This document shows positions 9,589-21,803 of a stretch of DNA of 64,000 nucleotides, piece by piece. A model generated the notes under the pieces. It saw only the letters and a list, made by a program, of their open reading frames with translations. It was not told the origin of the DNA and did not search any database. A program made the position numbers and the translations under genes. Positions within the stretch are counted from its first letter, which is position 1. Every line of letters starts with the position of its first letter. Origin of the DNA: Dendrocalamus latiflorus (lineage: Eukaryota; Streptophyta; Magnoliopsida; Poales; Poaceae); NCBI GenBank assembly GCA_017311315.1, contig CM029671.1:17978565-18042564 (forward strand), written 5' to 3'.

Positions 9589-10650
9589 GTATGTCGATCC
9601 TTATTTCATTTGTAAACCATCTGTTGATTACACGATCCAAGTATGCAGCATATGCATTAACGACCTTCCAAACAATGCATATTGTGTTGACAGGGTACAG
9701 ACGATGCACATACAGGGTTAGTTTAGGAAACTGTTTAAAGAATTTATTTCAAAAGACTAGAAAAATCGTTTTATTTATTTTATTTTTGTAAAAAAGTTGA
9801 AGTCTAAAAACATAATAAAAATTCAAAAGAACAAGACCTATAAATAATGAGTAGTACGACGAGCCTCAATAATGATGGTACATCGTGCATCATGTTATGT
9901 GTTGTTGATTATCGTTCAGATATGTAGTAATTGAGGGCCTGTTTGACATGACTTGCTCTGAGTTTTTGCGACATCAATTCCAGCTTCACTTTTGGATCCA
10001 GCTCCATGAGAAGCTGGAGTAATAAATGTTTCATAAATGTTTGGCAAGAAAGTTGGCAGCTCCAGGAATAAAGTCTGCTTGGCTTCCGCTTGTGAACTTT
10101 TTAATATTGTTTTTTTGGTTTTTTATTTCTTTACATTGTTTTGGATGATATAGTGGTGTTATTCAATTGTTTTTTATTTTTTTACTTAGAAAAAACTAAC
10201 TGCTGTTACAGTTTATTTGCGACTAAAATATAAATAGAAAACCAAAAAAACCATAACTTTAAGCTGTTTGGAGCAAGCTAGAAGGATCTTCATAGAAGGA
10301 TTGCATTACCCTTGGTTTTATGACTTGTAATCTTATTTTTCGTATTGCTTATTAGTGTTTAAGTTCATTTCGGTCGTGCTGTACTTTTATTTTTAAAATA
10401 TTTTCGGCCATGTTGTGCCATACTGTATGATCTTTTTCATCCACTTTCACTAATTAGTATTGCAGCAAATTGAGTGAGCAACTAAATTCTAGTAATGTAA
10501 ATTGAGTGCAAGAAAGCAAACAACAATTAACACGAACTTTTCTTACCGCGTGTTTGGAGATTTATTGGTCTCCCCTAGTCTATATTGAGGTAAACCTAAA
10601 CAAATTGGACTGGCTCCACAAATTAAACCAAACACCTTAATTTTCACTAC
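9589..10650. other. AT-rich intergenic DNA with MITE debris
   Basis: No gene is seen. GGGCCTGTTTGACATGAC at about 9936 looks like one MITE terminus, but I found no matching right end. A short segment at about 10551-10640 begins TGTTTGG and ends CCAAACACC and may be another degraded MITE. Confidence 0.4.
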
Positions 10651-11650
10651 TGATAGCTCTTTCCTACTTTGAGTAAGTGAGCACCAACATTCATAACACA
10701 TCGAGACTTCTCACAAGTTTCGTTAAGAAGATCACAGGACCACCACACCTCCAAAATTGTTAAGGAATCGACAACCACTAAGAGTAAAAAGTTAAAAGAC
10801 GCTCACTTGAACGAATAAAGCCCCAAATTTCAATGGACGCTATATCCAACACCAAGTGCAACACATACACAAAGAGGTGAGAGGGTTTGCTCCTAGTTCA
10901 AGAACGAAAAATAGGACAATAACAACTTTTGTTTCAACTGACCATAAGGGGGTATTTATTTTTCATACCCAAAAACTAGCCATTTGAACGAAAGCAGCAG
11001 GAAACCGGTACTACTGTCCTCCTCGTAATGGCTAGAAAACTAGACATTACAGGCTTTATCGGTCAGACCACCCTCACTGGGGCTGATCGGATCGCTTGCT
11101 AGTCAAATTGCTAAGAAAATCGGTCAGACTGCCAGACCAAAACTCAGAGGAACATCTCTCTCTGAAAAAAGGCAGCCATCTACTAAACCCCAATTGAACC
11201 GCAAGGCTGGTCATATCGCCACAAGGGTCGGTTAGACTGGTGCTACCAGTCAGATCACTAACTTAGGCCTAGTCTGACCACTATTGCCAGTTAGATTGCA
11301 GGCTTATTGCCAGTCAAACTGCCAACTCATGGGTAGTCTGACTGGTGTGCCAAGGTCTGCATAGGTCATGATGCATATACTTCAATCAATTTGCAAAACA
11401 CATTCGTAAATTGTAGTATGATACAAACAAAGGTCAAAGACATGATTCACAACAAGTTGCAAAATACATTCGTACACTTTAGAATCATGCCACAAAGATT
11501 AGGAACATGGATTCGAACTGTTTGCAAAACACATTCGCAAACTTAAGTCACATGTTATAAGGATTAGGCATGAGTCTTAACTATTTGTAAAATACATTTA
11601 CAAATGATAGCATAATTCCATGGAGAGCTAGAGCAAGTAAATGAGCTATC
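10650..11650. repeat. LTR-type non-coding repeat with about 65-bp tandem units
   Basis: The left part is built from degenerate GGTCAGAC / CCAGTCAGA words on both strands. The right part (11391-11645) holds four imperfect copies of a unit starting TTGCAAAACACATTCG at 11391, 11457, 11522 and 11585 (spacing 66, 65 and 63 bases). Such pattern-rich non-coding DNA is typical of grass gypsy LTRs or their spacers. No LTR ends or coding domains were found, so the class is an inference. Confidence 0.6.
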
Positions 11651-12058
11651 AACATATGACATGCTCAAGTTACTAGTCAAGACTTCTCTTAATAGTATGT
11701 CAATCTATATTAGCAACCCGGTCTTTCAACAAACACCAAAATCGGCAAAACGACTAAGAAATACGTCCTTAGCCCATGCTAGTTATACTTTTGTCTTGCG
11801 TATTTTCTTAAAACTTGATGACGAATATCTCATCTCCAAGTCTAGGTTCTTGACCATAAGCATCAATACATAACTTGATGATGATCAACACATGAATCCA
11901 TCTCAAATCATCGACTACCAAAGGACATAACCTATTCATCTCCATATAAATAAAAAAATATTAATCCAACAATATGATTATCATTTATTACCAATATATA
12001 CCATTAACTTGTAATGATGAGTCTAGATTCTTTAGGGGACAGGGAGAAGTCACCGAGG
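11651..12058. other. Intergenic, no gene seen
   Basis: AT-rich sequence following the tandem array. A 70-codon open frame here has no recognisable domain and sits in repeat-derived DNA. Confidence 0.4.
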
Positions 12059-12330
12059 TCAAGGAGAGGATGAGGATGTCAGGCCTAGGAAGACATCGTC
12101 GACGCTGGGGTAGGCAGATCGCTGCTCGTGGGGGGCCAAGTCGTCGTATACGAAACCAAGGTTGGGGAAAGCGTCACTGATGAGGAAATAGCCAAGGTCA
12201 TTGCCGAGGAGGGACACGCCGCCCTTCTCTTCAGCCGCCACCGACAACAGCCATCATCGTCGCCACCCTTCTCTCTAGGGTTTCTCGGTTTGGGTTGGGT
12301 CGCCAAATGGGTAACGGGAGAGGCGAGATG
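12059..12330 (-). pseudogene. Possible gene fragment, unidentified
   Basis: On the minus strand a leader-like stretch containing ACCCTAGAGAGAAGG precedes a GC-rich open frame of about 60 codons. Its translation includes GNDLGYFLISDAFPNLGFVYDD and AYPSVDDVFLGL, which looks protein-like (mixed hydrophobic and acidic residues rather than low complexity). The frame ends abruptly at AT-rich DNA. I do not recognise the protein. A captured first exon or an isolated pseudogene exon fits best. Confidence 0.3.
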
Positions 12331-12380
12331 CATGAGGGGAAGATAGGTGGCAATTTGCGGGTACACTATTCAAACTCCTA

Positions 12381-12570
12381 GGGGCGTTTGGCTTTGTTGG
12401 CCCGCAGCTCCCTACTTGAAGCAGTCATCCATTTGCTTTGAAAACGTGTACTATGGCCTGCTCCACTCCCGGTTACTCCAACTCCAAAAATTGGTGGAGT
12501 TGGCCCGTTTCGCATGGCTCCACCCACCCCAGCTAAGAAGATGAGAATAGGAGCCATACCAAACAGGTCC
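12381..12570. mobile_element. Small MITE (GTTTGG-type ends)
   Basis: GGGGCGTTTGGC on the left and the complement of CCAAACAGGTCC on the right form imperfect terminal repeats around a 190-base, GGAGT/ACTCC-rich interior. The flanks (CTA and TGA) do not match exactly, so the target duplication is not confirmed. Confidence 0.6.
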
Positions 12571-12977
12571 TGAGTCACTACTTTCATCAAAGGCTAGGCA
12601 GCAAATTAGGTGAGTCATGGAATTTGTTTGATGTTCATGTTCACTCATCTTATGGAGAGTACGGGGCTGTTTCAAGAAGGGTTGGCAGCGAATTAGGTCA
12701 GCGATGAAATTCATTCTCAGTGAATTGATATATATTTTTGCACTGCATCTACGAGCAAAAACTCTGCTTCTTTCGTTTTTTTCCTCGTTTTATTTTCTTC
12801 TGCGTTCTGAGGGATTTCGTGCAACGTGGTTGCAAGTACACGAGAAGAAAGATAATTGACATGTTTATCGCTTTATTCATTTTATTTTTCTTCCATAATG
12901 GAGACGTATGACTGAAAATGATGTGATGTGTACTTACTTGCACCACTAGGTTCCCTACGGAGAAAACAAAGAATTCA
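12571..12977. other. Intergenic, no gene seen
   Basis: AT-rich sequence with no element ends, RNA or protein that I recognise. Confidence 0.4.
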
Positions 12978-13023
12978 ATCCACTAAGTTGCATAGCCCTG
13001 ATCCACTAAGTTGCATAGCCCTG
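12978..13023. repeat. Exact 23-bp tandem duplication
   Basis: Two perfect 23-base copies beginning ATCCACTAAGTTGC lie head to tail, followed by ATCAC. This is a recent slippage or repair duplication. Confidence 0.95.
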
Positions 13024-15693
13024 ATCACCTGGGCAATTCCTCGCTTCCAGAGCTTCGTGGAAGCAAGGCGAAGCAGATTCCACCCTCCACCGAGCTCCCC
13101 GATCTCTCTCCGTTGCCGGCGCCGAACGTCTCCCCGAGCCGCCGCTGCACGCTGCCGACCCCTCTCCGGTGACCGTCACCCCGGCCGTCTACACCAACAT
13201 CTTCACAATCACCCGGGGGCTGCATTTCACTAAGCTCCCGAACCTCTCCGGCCACCGCTCGCCACCATCGCCACCGCCTTCTTCTTCCTCTGCCCGGCCT
13301 CCTCCACGACATACCTCAAAAGGGTTTACTCCCCATATTGGGTAGGCAACGCCTCCCCGCTCACTTGGTTACCACCGCTCGTCTCTCCCTCCCCCTGCTC
13401 CCGCGGCGCGCGTTCGAGCCTCCGGCTCCGCGCGTAGCAGTCGAGCATTTCTTTTATTTTCTCCGCTGACAGCTGGGCCCCGCCTGTCGGCTGGTGGGCT
13501 GGCTGCCTTCTAGGCCCCACCTGTCGGCGCCGCTCGCTGGCAGATGGGTCCAGGGCCCCACTTGTCAGTGACTAATGCACGCCGACATGTGGACCCCACT
13601 GACCATAGACACAAGAATAAGCAAATAAGAAAAAGATAAAAATGAAATATATGACATGTGGGACCCACTGTCAGAAATTTATTAATTTTGGGATTTAACT
13701 GAACTGAAATATTCAAATAGGCATAACTTATTCATTCTAACTCCAAATTGGATGAGACAAATTTCTAAATTCATCTAAATTCAAGATCTATACAATGGAA
13801 CTGAAATCATAAATTTTAGAGTTCATTGGAATTTTTGGTGATGTTTTGTTGATTTGATGTTTTCTTTTTATCCAAATTTTCGCACGCGATTAAAATAGCT
13901 TACGAGGCTCAAGAAGAAGAGCTCGAGGCAGCAGCCCTAGAAGCTCCGGATAATCAAGCACCAGACCACTGTGACCAAGGCGAGTCAATACTTTGATCAT
14001 GTTGAACCTACATTTCATGCAAATTACTTTGTTTTAAATTAACAAATTGCATGCTGTTATTTTTATGAAAATACATGCTAAATTTGATATTCTAGTTATA
14101 TGCCATTGTTTACCTTGAATAATATTACTCCCTCCTTTTGAATACTTAAATGTGTGAACCTTGTAGCCCTAGCAAAAATATAATAGTAACATTTCGAAAA
14201 TAAGTCCCTAATTATATGCCATGCTTAGTACTGCATATATACTCAGGGGGCGCTGAAATGCCCCAAACATCATTGTCATTTTGATCATGAGAAGTTGGGT
14301 TGGGCAGTCATAGTGGGAATGACTGGTATATGTTGATATGATTATTTTATGCTCCCAAAATTCCCAACTTGCTTAAATATCTGGGCGGATTGGTTTGAGG
14401 GTGTGAGTGTGGTGCAGTGGATGCACAGTGTGGTGCAGTGGATGCACAAAGTGGGTTAGTGGTAGACCGCCCAGATACCACTAAGGACTGAATCTTGTCA
14501 TGACCTCCCGGGTAAAACAGTACAACCACAAGTTTATAAAGTACGACTTGGCTAAGTAAATTTATCAAAATCCTCGGACTCATCTCACTGGTAGGGGGGT
14601 GAAGGGGCTACGCTATGGCAAGGGGGCCTGAAGGGACACCAGTGGGGGGTGAAGTTTCCCAGCTGTCCTACGTTGCGGGAAGGTAGAAGCCCGGCTGCGT
14701 AGTGGCTGGGGGAAACATCCCGCGCACAGATGTGACCCACCGCAAGTGGGCAGTTTCCCATAAGGTGAGATGACAGAAGGGACTAGATACTTTGAAAAGT
14801 CACTGTGATGGTCTGCTCAACCACACTTCTAAGGAATAGTGTGGGGCAATGAGTTGATTGTCTCTTGTGGTGAAAGTGTACAAACTCTGCAGAGTCAAAA
14901 CTATTCGAATAGCCGTGCCCACGGTCAAGGGTGGACACGGGAACTTAACTGGATATAGTTCTGTTTTAAAATATTGAAAACTGGGTATGAAAAGACTTGA
15001 AGGGCGAAGGACTGCCCTAGTTTGGAATTGACCTGGGTGTCGTCCCAGTGGTAATGTAAGCGGCTATAACGCTGAAGAATTGCTATATGGTTCAGATGCC
15101 ATGTAACGGTGGATGGAATCTGAATCATTATTAATATTGCATTCTTTCACAGCTTGTACTTTGGTTCAAACTGTTAGGTCTTAGGAATTTTTAAGTAATT
15201 GTATTCAAAAGCACTCTTCGCAAAATAAAATAAGCCCGAGCCATCCTTTGACTAGCCATACATGTTATATATTGCATTCTGTGTGTTGGCTCGCGGAGCA
15301 CAGGGTCGGAGTGCTCACGCTCGCTTTTGCGACAAAAATTCAGCATCAGGAATCAGATCACCTCGCCTCAGCAACAAGATTGGGCAAGTTGGCAGAAAAG
15401 ATGAAGATGTCAAGGGCTAGGTCGCGAACCTCCAGTTGGCTGCCTGTGGGCATGTCCTGAAGGTCCCATCTGTGTGCTTCGTTCTTCCGCTGCTGCAATC
15501 TATTGATTTCGGCCTAATCGGCCCATGAGTAAGTCTACTATTTTATTTATGCTTCCGCATGATATGTAATTTGATGTCCATTACTGTAACTGTGTGCACT
15601 ATCTACTGATCCAGGGAATAGTGCAGCTAAATACAGTAGATTCCGGATTGAAAAATTCGGGTCTGACATACAACCGGTGGCTGGTTCGTGACA
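13024..15693 (+). mobile_element. Gypsy-type LTR, 5'-truncated (inferred)
   Basis: The block has the texture of a long grass gypsy LTR. It contains recurring GTGGGACCCACTGTCAG-like words (about 13480-13680), a GC-rich block, a TCATGACCTCCCGGG segment, the string ACTATTCGAATAGCCGTGCC near 14900 that I associate with grass gypsy LTRs, and a right end CTGGTTCGTGACA at 15681-15693. An end of this type pairs with a TGTCACGAACCAG start in such families. I did not find that start, so the left border is unknown and the copy is probably truncated. There is no coding domain. A 21-bp exact tandem duplication lies at 14406-14447. Confidence 0.5.
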
Positions 15694-16620
15694 CCGTGTC
15701 GAGCGTGGGTATGATTGCAAGAGGGAACCTGTTCTGATCAAGAGTAGGTGTAGCTTGGAAGGCACAATATGGTAGCAATGGAGAACAATCAGTTAATTTC
15801 AGAATTGCATAGAATTGAATTATAGTTCGTATCTAGCACTTAGCCTATGTTGCTGATCAACCAAGAATGGAAGAAGGCTAAAAACAAGTGTATGGCAATG
15901 TGTAGGAGTGATAAATACAAGATAATTCAATCCAATGCAATCTGGAATTGAAGAACACAAGGATTGACCCAAAACTGAAAATTGAAGATTTCTGTCTACT
16001 GGACAACACATCGGTATTTTGGCCGTAAATTTTTTTCAGATGCCTCTTTTTTACCGATTCTTTTTTTCTATGTTTTCTGACGGCTTTTTCTATAGATTTT
16101 CTTTTGGGACCAACTTACTAAACCTGACACAGAAATTCGCACAAAAATCACAACTGCTGATTGTTGCAGATTCAAAACAGATAATTGGGTCAACTTTCAC
16201 CGCACATATCTCTTAACTGCCTTGCTGGAATGACGTGCAATTTTACAGATAGATGGATAAGAAATTTGTGAATCTAATGGCGGTGGTCTCACTCAAACAT
16301 AATCTCGAAATCAAAAGTTATGATGTTTTTGGTGGCGGCTGCAGAGAAAGGAAAAATCAGCCGAATTTGGAAATTAGGGTTTGGGGTGGGACATTTTTCT
16401 TTTGTTTGGATTTTCGATGGAACAAAAATATGACTAGCAACTAGACAATGCTAATATGGACATAAATTCAATTTAGCAAACCAAAACTAACAGATTGAAA
16501 GGCACAACGGGGTTTGGACAGCGGAAATTAACTCTTTTTGTGGGGGCAATTTTTTTTCTGGACTATAGGAAATAAAAACCAATCTACTAACTAGGGATAC
16601 AAGAATTAACTCACAGGCAA
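15694..16620. other. Non-coding, perhaps internal region of the neighbouring LTR element
   Basis: The sequence lies just beyond the primer-binding site at 16625-16637 and so may be the start of that retroelement's internal region read on the minus strand. No gag or pol domain is recognisable. Several T-rich runs occur. Confidence 0.35.
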
Positions 16621-16624
16621 CCGT

Positions 16625-16637
16625 TGCTTTGATACCA
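16625..16637 (-). other. Retroelement primer-binding site (initiator tRNA-Met type)
   Basis: The minus strand reads TGGTATCAAAGCA, one base off the canonical plant primer-binding site TGGTATCAGAGC. It lies five bases beyond the LTR end, as expected for an element transcribed towards lower coordinates. Confidence 0.7.
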
Positions 16638-16642
16638 ACTAA

Positions 16643-17377
16643 TGTGACGATGACCCGATCTTCCGAGAGGTACTGATAAGTCGATTGTGGAGATCTCGAC
16701 GTTGATGATCCAAAGGCTCCGACCAAAACAGATCAAACCTCTCGCAATCACTACACCACTGCTCCGTTGGTTATCAACCGTGCCGAACACGGTTGACCTC
16801 GCCAAGAAGGCTATCTCCTGCAAGCGAATCGAGAACACAAGCAAGAGAGTTTAAGATGCAATCTAAAATTGCGAATAATATTTAAGTTCACAAGTTTGGG
16901 TTCCTCAACCGAACATGCGGTGAAACTGCTAAGCAGAATAATCTCTTAAGAAAAACCCCAGGAAAACTAAAGGGGTGTGACCTCCTTAAATAGGGGAGGG
17001 GGAAGCCACACTTATCTAATGAAAAGGGATATGGGCACGGTTACTGTTCATGTGGCCGTGGTACTGTTCACATGAACAGTGCCGGCCCAAATAGCCCAAG
17101 TTACAAGGCCCTCGGCCCAAATATGTAACTTATTTTGCAGTTTCTGATCTGCTCGAGTGGAGTTTGGAGGTGAGACCAAATCCATCTGAAAGTAGACTCC
17201 AAGATCTTTCCAACGAGTACTCACGGGCCCCGAGAAGCCTTCTAGATCAAAAGTTATGACCATTTGAAGTTAACCTGTCAGGCTGAATCCGAATTGATCT
17301 GGAGGCCGAATTGGATTCCAAAATCTGTCCAACTTGAACCCTTGATTCAATTGGTTCTAAAGTGATGTGGTGCTACA
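16643..17377 (-). mobile_element. LTR of a retrotransposon (about 735 bp)
   Basis: Read on the minus strand the LTR starts TGTAGCACC and ends CATCGTCACA, giving the expected TG...CA termini, followed by a five-base gap and a primer-binding site. It is non-coding and has a TATTTAAGGAGGTC-like promoter region (near 16985). No second LTR was found in the window, so this is a partial element or one with a deleted body. The termini are inferred from the primer-binding site. Confidence 0.65.
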
Positions 17378-18525
17378 AATATATATATTTTCATCATTAG
17401 ATAACATCATATTCTCATTTAAAATGTATTGAAGTTGAAGAAACGAATTCACCTTTAGTTCAATGTTGATATTGGCCGCTATGGTCGTACGTGTTGGTGG
17501 CGTGGTCACATCAGAGTGGCCGATTTATATGCGCCTCCAGTCACCGAAAGGTTGGGTGACTGGTTTTGTAGTTGCCTAACAGTTGGGCGATTGGTCACAG
17601 TCATCCAACCCGTTGGGTGACTGCAATTCGACAGGTTCTAGTCACCCAATAGTTCGACAACTGGAGGTCATTTCCGTAAAATTTTTTTGCATGGGTATAT
17701 GTCTGTTATTTCGAATAAAAAACATATTATTTACAAAAAAATTCCTACATTATTTCCGTCCAGATGCTTAGTGTGAGACTCTCCATGTTGATTTCCTTTG
17801 CTTCTCTCTAGTCTCTCACATGTGAATGTAGTGTGTTCCAGTGAATTTAGGGGTTTGGTGGACAATTTAGTTACCGTAGTTTGAGTTGCGTTTGATATAT
17901 GTTATTGCTAGTGGATTGGTGAATCTATGAATGAAAGGGTACTTGGTTTCAATGTGATCTCTCTTCATATATAATCAGAACAGAATTTCCTGTGTTCCGC
18001 TCCACCAGCAATCCCACCACGTTGCAATTGTTGGGCTGATTTAAGGTCCATCCAGAATGTCCTGTTCTGGTTAGTTTGACAACGACTTCAAATTTTCTGG
18101 TTCACATTTTAACTTTCAGTATTTAGCATCTAAACTCTAAACACTATATGATTTTGATTAGAAAGTACACCCCTTTATGCATGTCTATCTGCAAAACACT
18201 AAAAACAACATGTGCTAGTTTTGAAACTTACGTATATGTGATGATCATCCATGAAACTGTAGGTAATTCTGATCCCTGCGGACTAACTGGTTATTTTGCT
18301 CAAAATGTTAAAATTTAGGCAGCAATGGTTTTGCACATGTAGAATGCGTTTGTGTGTGACTTTTAACTTGTTGGAACCTTTATTTGTGCAATCATTAGGT
18401 TATTCAACCCGATAAACTTCAATCTTGCTTGTCGCGCTCTTTCATATTGTCAGAACATCCTTTCGAATTTACATTTGCTGCACACTTGTTTCATGGTTGA
18501 CTTATCATGGTTTACTCTTCAACAG
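17378..18525. other. Intergenic with dispersed repeat copy; no gene
   Basis: Contains the repeat described at 17505-17760. The remainder is AT-rich and leads into the intron upstream of the first surviving WD40 exon of the PLAA pseudogene. No exon 1 for that gene could be found here. Confidence 0.45.
17505..17760. repeat. Dispersed repeat, member of a pair with 42590-42810
   Basis: The segment is rich in palindromic words around CAACCCGTTGGGTGACTG. Its part at 17636-17744 aligns with 42700-42808 in the same orientation, through AGTCNNCNAANNGTTCGNC, then GTATAT, then TGTTATTT and AATAAAA blocks. The copies are diverged. Class unknown. Confidence 0.6.
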
Positions 18526-19166
18526 GTTCGTGGCATCTGTATCTGTGGTAATGCTGGGATTGCAACATCCTCAAGAGACTGGACCGTGAGATTCTGGACA
18601 CAGCACCCAGAAAAGAAGCACGAATGTGCTCTCCCTAAGACACTCGTAGGGCATTCCAGTTTTGTTGGCCTGTTGGCTTGGATCCCTCCTTCAGATCGGT
18701 TTCCTGAAGGAGGAATAGTTTCTGGTGAAATGGATACACTGGTTTTGCTCTGGGATTTGCACAGAGAAGTTGCTGAGACAACGAGGGGGCACAGTTCACA
18801 AGCCACTGGACTTGATGTAGACAACAACGGTGACATGATCTCTTAATCCATGGATTGGTAGGTTTTCTCCGACAGGTGTAATTCTTACGCTACTTGCCTG
18901 CATGGCTTCGTCATGTTCCTGCTTGCTTGCCTAAGGTTGTCTTTGTTGTATATGTTGGTAATAACATAACAAGTGCAAAGAATTTTTCACAAGGTGGTTG
19001 TAAGGCAAATATCGTAATGTAACATGATATAACAATAATCTGTATAACTTTATTACCTTTCCCTTTCTGGATCATTTACTTTTCTTTCATTTGCTCCAAT
19101 GCACGTTCCTACTTCCGCTTCCTTTTCTTTTCAGGCTCCGTTAAAATGGTTGCTAATATTACTTTA

Positions 19167-19551
19167 GGGCCTGTTTGGATCCACCCAGATTTTAAGAATC
19201 TGGCTTTTGGAAACTGGGTGGGATCCAAACAGACCAGTTTTTGGGGCAGTTTTTAAAATCCACCTACCCAGATTCTTAAAAACCAAGAAGCTGTTGATAC
19301 CCAACTTTTGCTAGTTTTTTTGCACAAATACCCATTTACCCTCATTAAAGACCACGCGCAGACGCTTCCATTAAAGGCCACGCGCAATAAATGTAAGGGT
19401 ATAATAGTCTATTAGCACCAATCATAAATGAAATCAGCTTTTAAAAATTAGGGGATCCAAACACCCCATCAGTTTTTGCTTAGAAACCAGCTTTTAAAAA
19501 CTAGAAGTAATAGCTGGTTTTTAAGAATCTGAAACTGATCCAAACAGGACC
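19167..19551. mobile_element. Tourist-like MITE, 385 bp, TTA duplication
   Basis: Terminal repeats GGGCCTGTTTGGATC and GATCCAAACAGGACC are inverted with one mismatch, and TTA flanks both sides (19164-19166, 19552-19554). It sits in an intron of the PLAA pseudogene. Confidence 0.85.
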
Positions 19552-19569
19552 TTAGTGTAAAGCTGCTTA

Positions 19570-19882
19570 GGGCACTCCTAATGCAGAAACTATGAAGTAG
19601 TTTCTATACTTGCCAATTAATGTAGACACTACCTATGGAAACTATACTCCCAATGGATAGTTTCTACAAATAAAATTTTCATCCAATCATCTATCTTCTC
19701 TCTCCTATCATCTACCTATCACAGCTCTTTCTATCTTGGTTCTTGTGTAGACATGGTTTCTATATAAGAAACTATTTCCTTATCTCTCCTCCTTAACTCC
19801 AATGACACATCAGCATTTTGCTTACTTGGCACTTTATTTAATGCCATAGAAACCATCCATAGTTTCTGCATTGGGAGTACTC
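19570..19882. mobile_element. MITE, 313 bp, TTA duplication
   Basis: GGGCACTCCTAATGCAGAAAC on the left and the inverted GAGTACTCCCAATGCAGAAAC on the right match at most positions, with TTA at 19567-19569 and 19883-19885. It lies only 15 bases from the preceding MITE, a tight cluster in the same pseudogene intron. Confidence 0.85.
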
Positions 19883-20289
19883 TTATAGGTTCTCGGTGTT
19901 TTAGACATGCACATTTATGAACTACTTTATGCTTGAGTTGTTTGTTCCAATGACAGAATGGCCTAATAAATGATCACTTTCTATATTATAGTAGTTGGCT
20001 TCTTGTTGTCCTCCCTGACATATGTATTGTACATACTTACAGTACTTTAAGACGGTGGAGTGGCAATGCTGTAGAGGTTTGGGAAGCTCACAAAGTTGCA
20101 GTGCAAACTGTTCTGAAGCTGCCCTCTGGAGAACTCTTTACTGGTAGGCTTCTGTTATGTTTGCACTGGTACTTTGTAATGTGTTAGTGTGATTTATTAT
20201 TTTTAATTGCTTTCTAGCGTTTTCATAACTGATCCAATGTGATTGGTTTGAGCTCTGTATGTAACTTTCGGAGTTGGAATCATAGTTTA

Positions 20290-21250
20290 CTGGAATTGTT
20301 TTGAAAGCAGTTTGCCTCACTTACGCAAACAAGGAAACAAGCCTCACTTACGTAAACAAGAAAACAAGTGGCTACTAAGAAGAAAGAGGGCATTGACGAG
20401 GACATTGTAGAAAGCGATGAAGAGACAGAAACTCCGCCATTTGATGAAGTAGAGTACCAAGAGTTTAACGATAGTAGCTCTTCGCCGTCCAATGATGGTG
20501 CTGATAGTGGGATAGCTTATGATGAAGTATAAGACCAACAAAACACATATCAACCATTGTAATTCACTCGTGAGAAAATTTCACACATGCTATCTAAGAT
20601 GAAAATCATGGTTGTCATCCATCAAGAACAATCAATAAGACCTACATGAGGGCTAAGGACCGCTAACGAGATTATTCTTGTCCAGAAGACTTCTTCTTAT
20701 GCATCCCATAGTAGCTCAAACTCTTTTTCGACTTATAGACATTGAGATGACAACCTACTATTTTCTAATAATGATTCTTATTCGTCTTCGAACATCTCTT
20801 CTCATCCTACTTACTATTATGGAAATCAAGTCAATGTAAGAATTGTTTACCAGTGAGCAGAACCTGCATATTACCAACAAATTTATAATCATTGCGTACA
20901 ACATACCTATCCAACATACACTTGGGATCAATATAAAGCACACCTAACTCATACTGAAGGACTTGACCTAATTGATAACAATGGGTACATTACACAACCT
21001 TTGCGTTTCTCAATAATATAATTGTACGAATTGGTACTCCATTATTATTTTCAGTATGCTACTCGAGTTATCATTTATTACCATTAACTTGTCTGTTCAT
21101 TATTTTAGATGCTTCACGACACTTGGAGGAGAGGGCTTCACTACATGGTTAAGGTAGTAATGAGCAATTTTTATGTACAACTTGAGGCTTTGTTACTTTA
21201 TTAAACACTTTCTATTTAATATTTGCATTATTTGAATTTCTAATTACCTA
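20290..21250 (+). other. Degraded transposon-protein-like sequence
   Basis: An open stretch (about 20370-20532) translates to KKKEGIDEDIVESDEETETPPFDEVEY and an acidic Ser-rich tail, followed out of frame by Ser/Tyr-rich pieces such as SSSNISSHPTYYYGN and TYPTYTWDQYKA. This resembles the low-complexity C-terminal tail of a transposase, perhaps of hAT type, but I cannot confirm the family. It replaces the part of the PLAA gene that should lie here. Confidence 0.35.
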
Positions 21251-21599
21251 TAACCGGTTTTTACACCTTTTTTTTTACAGTTTTTGACTGGTTACTGCCC
21301 CCCCCCCAAACCGCCCCCCAATTCAAAATTTGGTTCATCAAATTCAGCCAGTTTTTGATCGGGTTTTCCGGTAATTGATCGATTACCGGTATCGGCCCTT
21401 GCCCCCGACGGGATTAGATCTGGTTCCAATATTTCTAACCTTGGGACTGACTCTTTTTGTTTGCTAATTTCTGATTATTGATTCTATGTCCAGCTGCAAG
21501 CCATCTTTTAGCAAGAACGCACACTTGGCCTATGCCACACTTTTACTTAAGTCTTGAATTGAACGTAGTTATGCATTACAATTTTGTTGGTCATAATGT
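21251..21599. other. Intergenic or intronic, no gene
   Basis: Includes a C11 run at about 21297 and the self-complementary stretch GGTAATTGATCGATTACC near 21370. No coding signal. Confidence 0.4.
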
Positions 21600-21608
21600 T
21601 AGAAAATA

Positions 21609-21803
21609 GGGAGTGTCTATACAACATTCGACTATTTTGAGCCGTTATATGGAGATCCAACGTCCTAGATCATTTTTTTTGGAGGGGACCATTTTTTTGA
21701 AGGGGGGCTTGTATGGGTGGATCCGTTGGATGGAGATCTAACGCCCCAGATCAATCTGATTGTTTTATCCTCAAAAACAGTCGAATGTTGTATAGCAGTA
21801 CTC
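21609..21803. mobile_element. Small MITE with 9-bp target duplication (Mutator-like size)
   Basis: Inverted ends GGGAGTGTCTATACAACATT and the complement of AATGTTGTATAGCAGTACTC bound a 195-base element. TAGAAAATA is present on both sides (21600-21608 and 21804-21812). A 9-base duplication points to Mutator-type transposition. No coding capacity. Confidence 0.85.

Noticed and set aside
9936..10300. Possible second MITE starting GGGCCTGTTTGACATG
   Set aside because: No matching inverted right end or target duplication could be found.
12990..13320. Pro/Arg-rich frames in GC-rich DNA
   Set aside because: Inside LTR-like sequence; no protein family recognised.
14126..14220. Possible Stowaway element starting TACTCCCTCC
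   Set aside because: Only one end resembles Stowaway; no matching second end.
20758..20943. 61-codon minus-strand hydrophobic frame
   Set aside because: Antisense of degraded transposon-like sequence; no homology signal seen.
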